Source of the DNA: CBDDFN01 sp965227065
GTDB lineage: Bacteria > Pseudomonadota > Alphaproteobacteria > SPJN01
DNA length: 64,000 nt
Reading direction: 5' to 3'
Assembly (NCBI GenBank): GCA_965227065.1
Contig: CBDDFN010000009.1
Span: 124,001-188,000 of the forward strand
Part shown: positions 1-7,172 of the stretch, piece by piece
Layout of the letters: each line of letters opens with the position of its first letter
How positions within the stretch are numbered: position 1 is the stretch's first letter
The notes under the pieces: generated by a model
The model's database searches: none
What the model saw: the letters and a program-made list of their open reading frames with translations, nothing else
Told to the model about the DNA's origin: nothing
Program-made: the position numbers and the translations under genes

Positions 1-1
1 G

Positions 2-1111
2 CCCCGCGCGGCGGGCCGCAAGCCGGAAGCGCCTGGCAATCAGATCGGCATAAGGGCCTGACCCCTTCATGCGCTCAAAGAAGCGGGCGTCATAATCCTT
101 GCCGTCGCGCATCTGCCGGATCAGCGACATGATCTTGTCGGCCCGGTCGGGGACGGCCTCTTCAAGCCAGTCGCGGAACAGATCGCGGACCTCAAGGGGC
201 AGCCGCAAAAGAATGTAGCTCGCACTTTGCGCGCCTGCCCCGGCGGCGGCCGTCAACAGTGCTTCAAGCTCCATATCATTGAGGCCGGGAATAACCGGCG
301 AGGTCATGACGTGGACCGGAACCCCCGCCTCGCTCAAGGCGGTAACGGCGGCGAGCCGTTTGGCCGGTGTCGAGGCGCGCGGTTCCATGGAGCGCGCGAG
401 AGAGCGGTCAAGCGTGGTGATCGACAACGCCACCTTGGCGAGATTGCGCGCCGCCATGTCGCTCAAAATATCGGCATCGCGCGCCACCAGGGCTGATTTG
501 GTGACAATGGCAACGGGGTGGTTATGGTCGTTCAGAACCTCAAGGATCGCGCGCGTGATCTCAAAGCGCTTTTCCACCGGCTGATAGGGGTCGGTATTGG
601 TGCCCAGCGCCAAAGTGCGCGGCTTGTAGCTTTTGGCGCCAAGCTCTTTCTTCAGCAACTGGGCGGCGTCGGGCTTGATGAATATCTGGCTTTCAAAATC
701 AAGTCCCGGCGACAGGCCCAGAAAAGCGTGGCTTGGCCGTGCGTAACAATAGGTGCAGCCATGTTCGCACCCGCGATAGGGATTGATCGAGCGGTCAAAG
801 TTCAAATCGGGTGAATTGTTCCGGGCAATGACCGACCGGCTCATATCCCGGGTGATGGTGGTGGCGAGCGCCTCAGGCCCATCGGTCCCAGTCCAGCCAT
901 CATCGATACCGACCCGCTTCTCAGCTTCAAAACGGCCGCTTTCATTCTGGGCGACGCCGCGGCCGCGCCGGGCGTGGGGCAGGACATGGGCGCTGCCTTC
1001 CACCAAAGCTTTGAGCGCGCGGGCCTCACCGGGTTCGGCAATCGTGCGGGGGCCGCGCGCCATGCGGGCGCGTTCGTCCGTGACACGGTCTTTTTTCATC
1101 GGGGCCGTCAT
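2..1111 (-). CDS. PA0069-family radical SAM protein (3' end outside window)
   Basis: The protein reads from the ATG at 1111 toward the left edge and is still open at base 2, so about 370 residues are visible and the C-terminus is missing. It has the radical SAM cluster motif C115-x3-C119-x2-C122 (CEHGCTYC) followed by YARPSHAFLG, typical of the PA0069/Rv2578c family, which is related to spore photoproduct lyase. The substrate is unknown. The start is supported by a GAGGTGAG ribosome site just upstream. A GTTC-N7-GTTC LexA-type box and a DnaA box lie within 50 bp upstream, pointing to DNA-damage induction. Family members often sit near imuA-imuB-dnaE2 in alphaproteobacteria; whether that holds here is off-window. 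Confidence 0.88.
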   Translation of the reverse strand, partial: MTAPMKKDRVTDERARMARGPRTIAEPGEARALKALVEGSAHVLPHARRGRGVAQNESGRFEAEKRVGIDDGWTGTDGPEALATTITRDMSRSVIARNNSPDLNFDRSINPYRGCEHGCTYCYARPSHAFLGLSPGLDFESQIFIKPDAAQLLKKELGAKSYKPRTLALGTNTDPYQPVEKRFEITRAILEVLNDHNHPVAIVTKSALVARDADILSDMAARNLAKVALSITTLDRSLARSMEPRASTPAKRLAAVTALSEAGVPVHVMTSPVIPGLNDMELEALLTAAAGAGAQSASYILLRLPLEVRDLFRDWLEEAVPDRADKIMSLIRQMRDGKDYDARFFERMKGSGPYADLIARRFRLAARRAG

Positions 1112-1129
1112 GATGCTCACCTCGCGCCT

Positions 1130-1138
1130 TGTGGATAA
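1130..1138 (-). promoter_or_regulatory. Perfect DnaA-box 9-mer
   Basis: TTATCCACA on the minus strand, an exact match to the consensus DnaA box, between the LexA box and the radical SAM start codon. A 9-mer match can occur by chance in a window of this size, so function is uncertain. Confidence 0.4.
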
Positions 1139-1143
1139 AACAA

Positions 1144-1158
1144 GAACATAAAAAGAAC
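1144..1158 (-). promoter_or_regulatory. LexA (SOS) box, GTTC-N7-GTTC
   Basis: Read on the minus strand this is GTTCTTTTTATGTTC, an exact GTTC-N7-GTTC direct repeat, the LexA operator form described for alphaproteobacteria. It lies 33 bp upstream of the radical SAM start codon, a suitable operator position. I saw no similar exact site in front of uvrB or uvrC. Confidence 0.7.
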
Positions 1159-1325
1159 ATAAGGCGATTTCATCATAAATGCAACAGGCGGGGACTGTTC
1201 TGGGGCAGATGGCGCTTTTCCGCCGGTTTCCGCTCATTCTGGGCGGTTTTGTCCGGTGAATTCAAAAAAAGCCTATGATAGTGTCACCATGAGGATCGAA
1301 TCAGTGATTCGCGAGGGGTGAACTC

Positions 1326-1814
1326 ATGGGTGCGTTCAAACGTCTTTCAGTGGTGGCCGGTGCCGTGATTGTGGCTTTGTTGCCGTTGCGGGCTTACGCC
1401 CAGCTTGACGGTGAAACCGAGGCGGTCACCTGGGACCTGTTCTGTCAGCACATTGCCGATCAGCAAAACGGCACGGTTGATATGTGCGCAGCGGGCTATC
1501 AGCCCCGCATGCCGCAAGCCCAGCCTGCACCCCAGCCGCAGCAGGTCATGGTGGCCCCCGCGCCTCAGCAACCCGCTTATGCGCCTGCTCAGCAATATGC
1601 GCCGCCCGCCCAAGCGCAGATGAGCGATCTTCCCGCCAATGCCTGGTCAGAGCCGCGCGCCCAGCAATATGAGCAGCCGCAAATGGCCGACGCTGAACCG
1701 CAAGCCCCATTCGACGATTCCGATTTTGAGGATGATGGCGAAAAATGGTGGCTGATCGGGTCGGGTATCGGCACAACCTTGTTGATGGTTTTGGGCATTC
1801 TGATCGCCCTTTAA
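1326..1814 (+). CDS. Secreted/anchored Pro-Gln-rich hypothetical protein
   Basis: 162 residues. An N-terminal signal peptide (about residues 1-25, ending ...LRAYA-Q) is followed by a short segment with two cysteines (C38 and C53), a long low-complexity Pro/Gln/Ala region (about 60-110), an acidic stretch (DDSDFEDDGE) and a C-terminal hydrophobic helix (about 144-162) that ends the protein. This predicts an envelope protein with a periplasmic disordered linker. A TATGAT -10-like element lies at 1274-1279. The next gene starts 7 bp downstream, so it may be co-transcribed with the two glycosyltransferases. I do not recognise a family and assign no function. Confidence 0.75.
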   Translation: MGAFKRLSVVAGAVIVALLPLRAYAQLDGETEAVTWDLFCQHIADQQNGTVDMCAAGYQPRMPQAQPAPQPQQVMVAPAPQQPAYAPAQQYAPPAQAQMSDLPANAWSEPRAQQYEQPQMADAEPQAPFDDSDFEDDGEKWWLIGSGIGTTLLMVLGILIAL

Positions 1815-1821
1815 GGATTTC

Positions 1822-2523
1822 ATGCTCAGCGTCATCATACCCACGCTGAATGCCGCCCCCCATATCGGGCCTTGTTTGGCCAGTCTCGTTCCCGCTGCGA
1901 TTGAGGGGCTGGTGAGCGAAGTGGTCATTGCCGATGGCGGTTCGGGTGACGATATAGCCGCCATTGCCGACCAGTCGGGTGCGCAGTTTGTCGAGGCCGA
2001 AAAAGGCCGGGGCACCCAGTTGCGGGCAGGCGCGGAACAAGCCAAAGGCCAATGGTATCTGTTCCTGCACGCCGACACGGTGTTGGAGCCGGGCTGGGAG
2101 CGTGCGGTGATCCGCTTTTTGGAACGCGCCGAACGTCAATCATCTGATTATGGAAAGTCGGGTCCCGCAGCGGCGTTCCGCTTTGCGCTGGATGACGGCT
2201 CGGGCGCAGCCCGGCGGCTGGAGTGGATGGTCCGCTTGCGTATGGCGCTGATGAAACTGCCCTATGGCGATCAAGGGCTTTTGATCCATCGCCGTCATTA
2301 TGAGGCGCTGGGCGGCTATGCCGATCTGCCCTTGATGGAAGATGTCGATATGATCCGCCGCATTGGCCGGCGCAATCTTGTATTGTTGGATGCCAAGGCG
2401 GTGACAAGCGCCGACAAATATCGCCGCGACGGATATCTCAAACGTTCAACCCGCAATCTGTGGCTGTTGATGCTCTATTTTCTGGGGGCTTCCCCCCGCC
2501 GTCTCGCCCGCCGTTACTCATGA
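1822..2523 (+). CDS. TIGR04283-family GT2 glycosyltransferase
   Basis: 233 residues, GT-A fold. The N-terminus MLSVIIPTLNAA, the ADGGSGD segment (residues 38-44) and FLHADT (residues 76-81, the DxD-like metal/nucleotide site) are typical of family 2 enzymes. The C-terminal SADKYRRDGYLKRSTRN segment matches the TIGR04283 subfamily, which databases label arsenosugar biosynthesis glycosyltransferase. That label comes from a co-occurrence inference; no arsenic methylation or arsenosugar gene is visible here, so the substrate is open. The gene overlaps the next start codon by 4 bp (ATGA), indicating translational coupling with the TIGR04282 protein. Confidence 0.85.
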   Translation: MLSVIIPTLNAAPHIGPCLASLVPAAIEGLVSEVVIADGGSGDDIAAIADQSGAQFVEAEKGRGTQLRAGAEQAKGQWYLFLHADTVLEPGWERAVIRFLERAERQSSDYGKSGPAAAFRFALDDGSGAARRLEWMVRLRMALMKLPYGDQGLLIHRRHYEALGGYADLPLMEDVDMIRRIGRRNLVLLDAKAVTSADKYRRDGYLKRSTRNLWLLMLYFLGASPRRLARRYS

Positions 2524-3095
2524 CACCCCAACTTGTGATCTTTGCCAAACTGCCCCGGGCCGGGGCGGTGAAAACAAGGCTCGCGCGGGATGTTGGTTGG
2601 GGCCGGGCGCTGCAATTTTACAGGCACAATCTGCGGGCGCTGATCGACACGCTGGCGCCTGATCCGCGATGGCACACATCGCTTGCCGTCAGTCCCGACA
2701 AAGCCGCCGGTCCGCATCCGGTGTGGAGCCATCCCGGCGTGTCTGTTGTTCCGCAGGGCGGTGGCGATCTGGGGGCGCGCATGGACCGGGTCATGCAAAC
2801 CCGGCCGCCCGGGCCGGTTGTGATTGTCGGCAGCGATATTGTCGGCATAACCCGTGCCGATATTGCAGACGCGTTTGCCCGGCTTGGCGAAGCTGACGCG
2901 GTGTTCGGACCCGCTCCCGATGGCGGCTATTGGCTTGTGGGACTCAAACGCCGGCCGCACGTGCCTCGCGCTTTTGAGGGTGTGCGCTGGTCATCAAGCG
3001 CCACCCTGGCCGATACGCTTGAAAATCTGGCCGGGTGCAAAGTCGCCATGCTGGGCGAGAAACGCGATGTCGATGAGGGCCGCGATTTGGGCTAG
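2520..3095 (+). CDS. TIGR04282-family (DUF2064) glycosyl/nucleotidyltransferase
   Basis: 191 residues starting MTPQLVIFAKLPRAGAVKTR, the diagnostic N-terminus of DUF2064 proteins, which have a GT-A nucleotidyltransferase-like fold. The GSDIVGI segment and the FGPAPDGGYWLVGL segment are the conserved nucleotide and metal site regions. The start at 2520 overlaps the stop of the upstream TIGR04283 gene (ATGA); longer in-frame starts would lie inside that gene. These two families are commonly adjacent and are thought to make a glycosylated product together. The exact product is unknown. Confidence 0.85.
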   Translation: MTPQLVIFAKLPRAGAVKTRLARDVGWGRALQFYRHNLRALIDTLAPDPRWHTSLAVSPDKAAGPHPVWSHPGVSVVPQGGGDLGARMDRVMQTRPPGPVVIVGSDIVGITRADIADAFARLGEADAVFGPAPDGGYWLVGLKRRPHVPRAFEGVRWSSSATLADTLENLAGCKVAMLGEKRDVDEGRDLG

Positions 3096-3122
3096 GCTCA
3101 ACCATCTTTGGGGGACGCCGAT

Positions 3123-3524
3123 ATGAGCAAAGCGCGCATTGAAAAAATTCTCGCCTGGTATTCCATCATTCTGGTGGTGCCGTATTTCGCGCTCGAAACC
3201 TATCACTATGTCGAATATGGCAGCTATCTTCCCATGCTGCTGGTTGATTATATCCTGATGGCGCTGTTTTTGCTGGCGGGCTTTTTCAGCCTGTCGCCGC
3301 GTTTCGGCAGCGCGGCGGGGCTGTTGTGCGGCGCGTGGGGCTTTGCCTTTTGCCTCAACTGGCGAACCTTGTTCTGGCGGCTGGAAGCCATTGCCAGCAG
3401 CGCGACCGACGGGATTTCAGAACCGATCGAAGATGTGGCAACGCTCCTGATCGTGACCTTTGTGCTGTCAGCGACTGCCTTTGGGGTCAGCCTGTGGCTG
3501 GCTTTGCCCAAGCGGGCGTCATAG
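3123..3524 (+). CDS. Small multi-pass membrane protein, unknown function
   Basis: 133 residues from the ATG at 3123; an upstream in-frame start at 3108 would add five residues. About four hydrophobic helices are visible (roughly residues 12-30, 38-58, 64-82 and 108-128), with a loop carrying SSATDGISEPIEDVAT. No catalytic motif is visible. It lies 27 bp after the TIGR04282 gene and may be the last gene of that transcript, ending before a convergent moaB with a palindromic hairpin between them. I do not recognise the family. Confidence 0.7.
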   Translation: MSKARIEKILAWYSIILVVPYFALETYHYVEYGSYLPMLLVDYILMALFLLAGFFSLSPRFGSAAGLLCGAWGFAFCLNWRTLFWRLEAIASSATDGISEPIEDVATLLIVTFVLSATAFGVSLWLALPKRAS

Positions 3525-3537
3525 CCACCTATTATGC

Positions 3538-3554
3538 CGTCATTCGGAATGACG
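3538..3554. terminator. Palindromic hairpin between convergent genes
   Basis: Perfect 8-bp arms around one base: CGTCATTC-G-GAATGACG. It sits between the ends of the membrane-protein gene and moaB. There is no T-run, so it may be a weak bidirectional terminator or a repeat remnant. Confidence 0.3.
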
Positions 3555-3574
3555 ATGGAGAAAAAGGCGCGTCT

Positions 3575-4105
3575 TTATCGCTCACCAAGCCGGGGCAGGA
3601 TTTCAATCAGATTGCAGGGGCCATGGCGGCTGTCGAGCTGGAACTTCAAAATATTGTCCCAGCCATCTTTGACCGCGCCCGTCGATCCGGGCAGGCAGAA
3701 GACAAGCGTCGTGTCGATAATACCTGCACAGGCGCGGGACTGGATGGTCGAGGTGCCGACTGTGCCATAAGACACCTGATGGAAGATCGCGGAAAAGCCG
3801 TCAATCTCTTTGGAGAACAGGGGCCGCAACGCCTCGACGGTCACATCACGGCCGGTCAGGCCAGTGCCGCCGGTTGTGATGATGGCCTGAATGTCATGGC
3901 GCGCCACAAGGTTGCGCACCTTGGTGCGCAGTTTTTCCAGATCATCCTTGATGATGGCGCGTTCAACCACCCGGTGTCCGGCATCGCTTGCGCGTTTGTC
4001 GAGCGTGTCGCCGGATGTATCGGTATCGGCGGTGCGCGTGTCTGAAATGGTCAGGATCGCAAGGGCAATGGGTTTGAAGGTTTTACTCTCGTCGATCCCG
4101 AACAT
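3575..4105 (-). CDS. moaB: Molybdenum cofactor biosynthesis protein B
   Basis: 176 residues of the MoaB/Mog fold. The core ITTGGTGLTGRDVTVEALRPLF is the conserved molybdopterin-binding loop (GGTG..xRD), and ILTISDTRTADTDTSGDTL is the typical N-terminus. MoaB-type proteins bind or adenylylate molybdopterin during Moco synthesis in the cytoplasm. The start at 4105 is chosen because AAGGAGATC stands 4-5 bases upstream, whereas the longer ORF start has no ribosome site. The other Moco gene in the window, the MoaD-MoaE fusion, is about 50 kb away. Confidence 0.9.
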   Translation of the reverse strand: MFGIDESKTFKPIALAILTISDTRTADTDTSGDTLDKRASDAGHRVVERAIIKDDLEKLRTKVRNLVARHDIQAIITTGGTGLTGRDVTVEALRPLFSKEIDGFSAIFHQVSYGTVGTSTIQSRACAGIIDTTLVFCLPGSTGAVKDGWDNILKFQLDSRHGPCNLIEILPRLGER

Positions 4106-4255
4106 TTTGATCTCCTTGGACCATATTCGGGGCAACCGAATATGTGACAGCTCTGTTCCGGCGCACAGCTGTGTCCTGGCGCATTGAGCGCCCGGCGAAC
4201 GTTTTCGCCGCCAACGCGGAGCGAAGCAGCAAAACTGCTTCTGCGTGAGCGCAGC

Positions 4256-6178
4256 TTAACGCCTGGCTGTGGTCACCGAGTTATCGTCGAGCGGTTGATA
4301 GCGCGGCCATTCACCCTGCACAAGCGCATCAAGCGACAACACGGGCTGACCCAGACGGGCGCGGTAGATCCAGAAGTTCGCCATGACCTGTTCGATAAAG
4401 TGCCGGGTCTCGCGGCTGGGCAGCGATTCAATGAACAGCAGCGGATCATTGTTGAACTCGATCTGGCGTTCCCATTTGCGCAGATTGCCCGGACCGCCAT
4501 TGTAGGCCGCCGCGAGGCGCAGCAGGTCGCCCTGGTAATAATGGCTGTCGAGCAGCTCTTCGAGATAGCGCTGGCCCAGTTTGATATTGTATTCGGGCTG
4601 ATACATTTTTGCCTGATCAAGCGCGCCCAGACGGTTGGTGCTGACCACATGTTGTGCGGTGGCGGGCATGATCTGCATCACCCCCATGGCGCCATCGCCC
4701 GATTGGGCGTGGGTATCAAACCGGCTTTCCTGACGCATGAACGCAAAGATCAGGGCGCGGTCGACGCGGAAGCCGCCTTCAGGCTGCCAGGTCGGCAGCG
4801 GGAACAGCGCGCTGTCATAATGACGGGCGTCAAGGCCGCTGGGCAGCACATCATTGCGGTTGGCGGCATGCAGGCGGGCATAGTTTTGCGCGCCCTGGGC
4901 GATGCGATACTGCCCGGCGGGCAAATCCAGCACTTGCGCCAGTGCGATCAGGTCAGGATCGTTTTTCCAGCCTGTCCGGTAATAAAGCGCCCGCATTTCG
5001 GCTTCAGCCGCGGCCCGCTTGCCCAGACGGGCGAGCGCGATCATGCGGCGGACGGGTGCCTTGACGGCGAGGCGCTTGATTTGCGCGTCCGACAGGCGGG
5101 GTTCGTCCCATTCAAACGGAAACTCTTCACCCAGTGCCCGGATCGCCAGCAGACCATAGAAGGTGCGCGGCTCGCGCGCTGCGATTTCAAGATGCTCGAC
5201 CACCTTATCGGCATCAAGGCCGATCAGATAACCGCGCGCCGCCCAATAGGCACCCGCTGAGCGCATCCAGCTTGCCACCGCATCGGAATGGGCAATCTTG
5301 GTGAAGTGGGCGGTTGCCTCTTTGATATTGCGTTGCTGCCAATTGGCCAGCCCGGCATACCAGTGGGCGAGCGGAACATTGTCGCCTGAGCGTTTGGCGG
5401 CAATCTCGGCCACTTCAAGCGCTTCTTTGACCTTGCCGTAGTGATAATAGCCGGCCGCAATCGTGGCGCGCATCTGATCGGTTTCAACCGCATCAAGCTG
5501 GGCGTCGATCTCGGGTTGTTTCAGATAGGCGAGCGCATTGGTCGGCTCGGCCTTCAAGACCATGCGTTTGACCGAGGCTTTGATGGTTTTCACCGAATCC
5601 CATGTCGCGGTGCTGCGGCCCGAACGGTTGCGATATTGCCGGGCAATATCGTGGCGCGGCAGGCGCGGGCGGCCCACCAGGGCTTTGGGCGCGCGCGGCG
5701 CGGTGGCGCCCTCGGGCTTGCGGTCCATTGCCAGGCTGTAAATCTGTTTTGCGCCGGGATGGTCGGCGAAATCCTGCATCCAGTCTGACAGTTCGCGGAA
5801 CGAGGCGCGATACTGTGTGGGATGCATATAGCGTTGATAACGCACATAGCCCATCAAAAGCGGATCATCGAGCTTGGCGATCAGCGCGTCTGCCTTGGCC
5901 CAGTCGCCTTTAAGCTGGGCCTGGAAAATGCCCCGATAGTGGCCACGGTCGGCGGCTGACAGCACTTCAAGGCCATGCGCGCCGGTGCGCTCAATCAAAT
6001 CATCGGGGATTTCAGCGGCAATAACTTCCACGACTAACGGATCGGTCCCGGCTTGTGCCGGTCCGGTGACGCCGATCAATGCGCTCACGCCCATTGATGC
6101 AGCGAGGACGAAACCCGAAAGTCGAAAGGTCGATACGGGCCGTTTATGGTTCTTGTGGTCCCTCATCATGCCGCCCAT
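4256..6178 (-). CDS. Soluble lytic murein transglycosylase (Slt70-like)
   Basis: About 640 residues. A basic N-terminus and hydrophobic stretch ending GPAQAG (about residue 44) form a signal peptide. A long alpha-helical solenoid follows, then the C-terminal SLT domain with the catalytic Glu in MRQESRF (about residue 484), GAMGVMQIMPATA and AAYNGGPGN. It cleaves peptidoglycan glycan strands in the periplasm, forming 1,6-anhydromuramic ends. The start is uncertain: ATGs at 6178, 6169 and 6166 are possible, and a GTG at 6202 would put the palindrome at 6188-6200 inside the gene. That palindrome is nearly identical to one in front of the gene at 48470. Confidence 0.88.
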   Translation of the reverse strand: MGGMMRDHKNHKRPVSTFRLSGFVLAASMGVSALIGVTGPAQAGTDPLVVEVIAAEIPDDLIERTGAHGLEVLSAADRGHYRGIFQAQLKGDWAKADALIAKLDDPLLMGYVRYQRYMHPTQYRASFRELSDWMQDFADHPGAKQIYSLAMDRKPEGATAPRAPKALVGRPRLPRHDIARQYRNRSGRSTATWDSVKTIKASVKRMVLKAEPTNALAYLKQPEIDAQLDAVETDQMRATIAAGYYHYGKVKEALEVAEIAAKRSGDNVPLAHWYAGLANWQQRNIKEATAHFTKIAHSDAVASWMRSAGAYWAARGYLIGLDADKVVEHLEIAAREPRTFYGLLAIRALGEEFPFEWDEPRLSDAQIKRLAVKAPVRRMIALARLGKRAAAEAEMRALYYRTGWKNDPDLIALAQVLDLPAGQYRIAQGAQNYARLHAANRNDVLPSGLDARHYDSALFPLPTWQPEGGFRVDRALIFAFMRQESRFDTHAQSGDGAMGVMQIMPATAQHVVSTNRLGALDQAKMYQPEYNIKLGQRYLEELLDSHYYQGDLLRLAAAYNGGPGNLRKWERQIEFNNDPLLFIESLPSRETRHFIEQVMANFWIYRARLGQPVLSLDALVQGEWPRYQPLDDNSVTTARR

Positions 6179-6187
6179 GTAATTTAT

Positions 6188-6200
6188 GTTGCACCGCAAC
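6188..6200 (-). promoter_or_regulatory. Palindromic candidate operator GTTGC-N3-GCAAC
   Basis: On the minus strand GTTGCGGTGCAAC followed by AT, ending 9 bp before the preferred slt start. A 14-of-15 match occurs at 48417-48431 in front of an unrelated membrane-protein gene. The arms resemble TGC-N3-GCA operators such as those described for PhaR-type repressors; the regulator is not identified. Confidence 0.45.
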
Positions 6201-6214
6201 ACAAGCGTGGCAGA

Positions 6215-7000
6215 TTAGCCCAGCAGCGCAAGGTCTGTCATTTTGGCCTGAATCGCAAGCATATCCGACCAGGCTTCGCGCTTTTTAGCCGCACTTCTGA
6301 GTAAAAAGGCGGGATGAAAAATCGGTAAAGCGGGGATGGTTTGGCCCGATTGTGTGGTGTATTCGCGCCATTTTCCCCGAATACGGGTAATGCCGTCGGT
6401 TGTGTCGAGTAATGATTGTGCCGCCGTCGCGCCAACAAGCACCAGTATGGCGGGATCAACCAGTTCGATCTGACGCAAAAGGAAGGGCAGGCACATGGCT
6501 TTTTCCGCGTCTGTCGGCTTGCGGTTGCCCGGCGGGCGCCAATGCACGCAATTGCCGATAAAGACCGATTGGCGATCAAGCCCGATCGAGGCGAGCATAC
6601 GGTCAAGCAATTGGCCGGAGCGGCCCACAAAGGGCTTGCCCTGCAAATCCTCGTCCCGGCCGGGCGCTTCGCCGACCAGCATGATGCGCGCCTTGGGATT
6701 GCCATCGGCAAAGACCAGGTTTTTGGCGGTTTTCTGCAAGGGGCAGGCGTCAAAGCCTTCCATCGCCGTTTTGAGCGCATCAAGGCTTTGGGCGGCTTTG
6801 GCCAATTGGCTGGCCGAGCGCACGCCGTCCGATGACGGGGCGGGTTTGGCGACCGGTACGGCTTTGGCGGGCTCGGCGGCGGCTTGCGGGGCCTTCAGCC
6901 AATGGCCGGGTTCATCGGCAATTGCTTCATCGGCACCGGCTTCGACTTGCCATTTGAGCGCGGCGAGCAATTGGGAACGGTCTGCGGTCTCAAGATCCAT
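6215..7000 (-). CDS. Uracil-DNA glycosylase, family-4-like, atypical Fe-S cysteines
   Basis: 261 residues from the ATG at 7000. An Ala/Pro-rich N-terminal extension (to about 80) precedes the glycosylase core: motif A GEAPGRDEDLQG (110-121), VGRSGQLLDRML, WRPPGNR (154-160) and motif B HPAFLLR (229-235). It should remove uracil from deaminated DNA. Family 4 enzymes bind [4Fe-4S] with four cysteines. Here only C86 and C170 are in register; the first is Phe83 and the one before RPP is Trp154, although C151 sits three residues earlier. The cluster may be altered or absent. Similar WRPPGNR sequences occur in other alphaproteobacteria. Confidence 0.85.
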   Translation of the reverse strand: MDLETADRSQLLAALKWQVEAGADEAIADEPGHWLKAPQAAAEPAKAVPVAKPAPSSDGVRSASQLAKAAQSLDALKTAMEGFDACPLQKTAKNLVFADGNPKARIMLVGEAPGRDEDLQGKPFVGRSGQLLDRMLASIGLDRQSVFIGNCVHWRPPGNRKPTDAEKAMCLPFLLRQIELVDPAILVLVGATAAQSLLDTTDGITRIRGKWREYTTQSGQTIPALPIFHPAFLLRSAAKKREAWSDMLAIQAKMTDLALLG

Positions 7001-7054
7001 GCGGGCTTTATAGCAGTCACACAAGCCTGCGCGCCATCGTCTCAGTACAGAGGT

Positions 7055-7084
7055 TTGACGCCATTATTGATTTGCGGGCATAAA
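7055..7084 (+). promoter_or_regulatory. Predicted sigma70-type promoter for ETF-QO
   Basis: TTGACG (7055-7060), an 18-base spacer and CATAAA (7079-7084), about 90 bp upstream of the ETF-QO start. Predicted by eye from consensus spacing only. Confidence 0.35.
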
Positions 7085-7172
7085 CGGAAGCGAACCAAGG
7101 GGCGTATGGGGAAGTGAGGCCAGCTCTGCCGCGAGGAGCGGTGGCCCTTCCGGGATACGAGTGAGGGATAGA

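Noticed and set aside
4184..5260. 358-codon open frame opposite the lytic transglycosylase
   Set aside because: Antisense to a well-supported gene with intact motifs; no ribosome site or family similarity.
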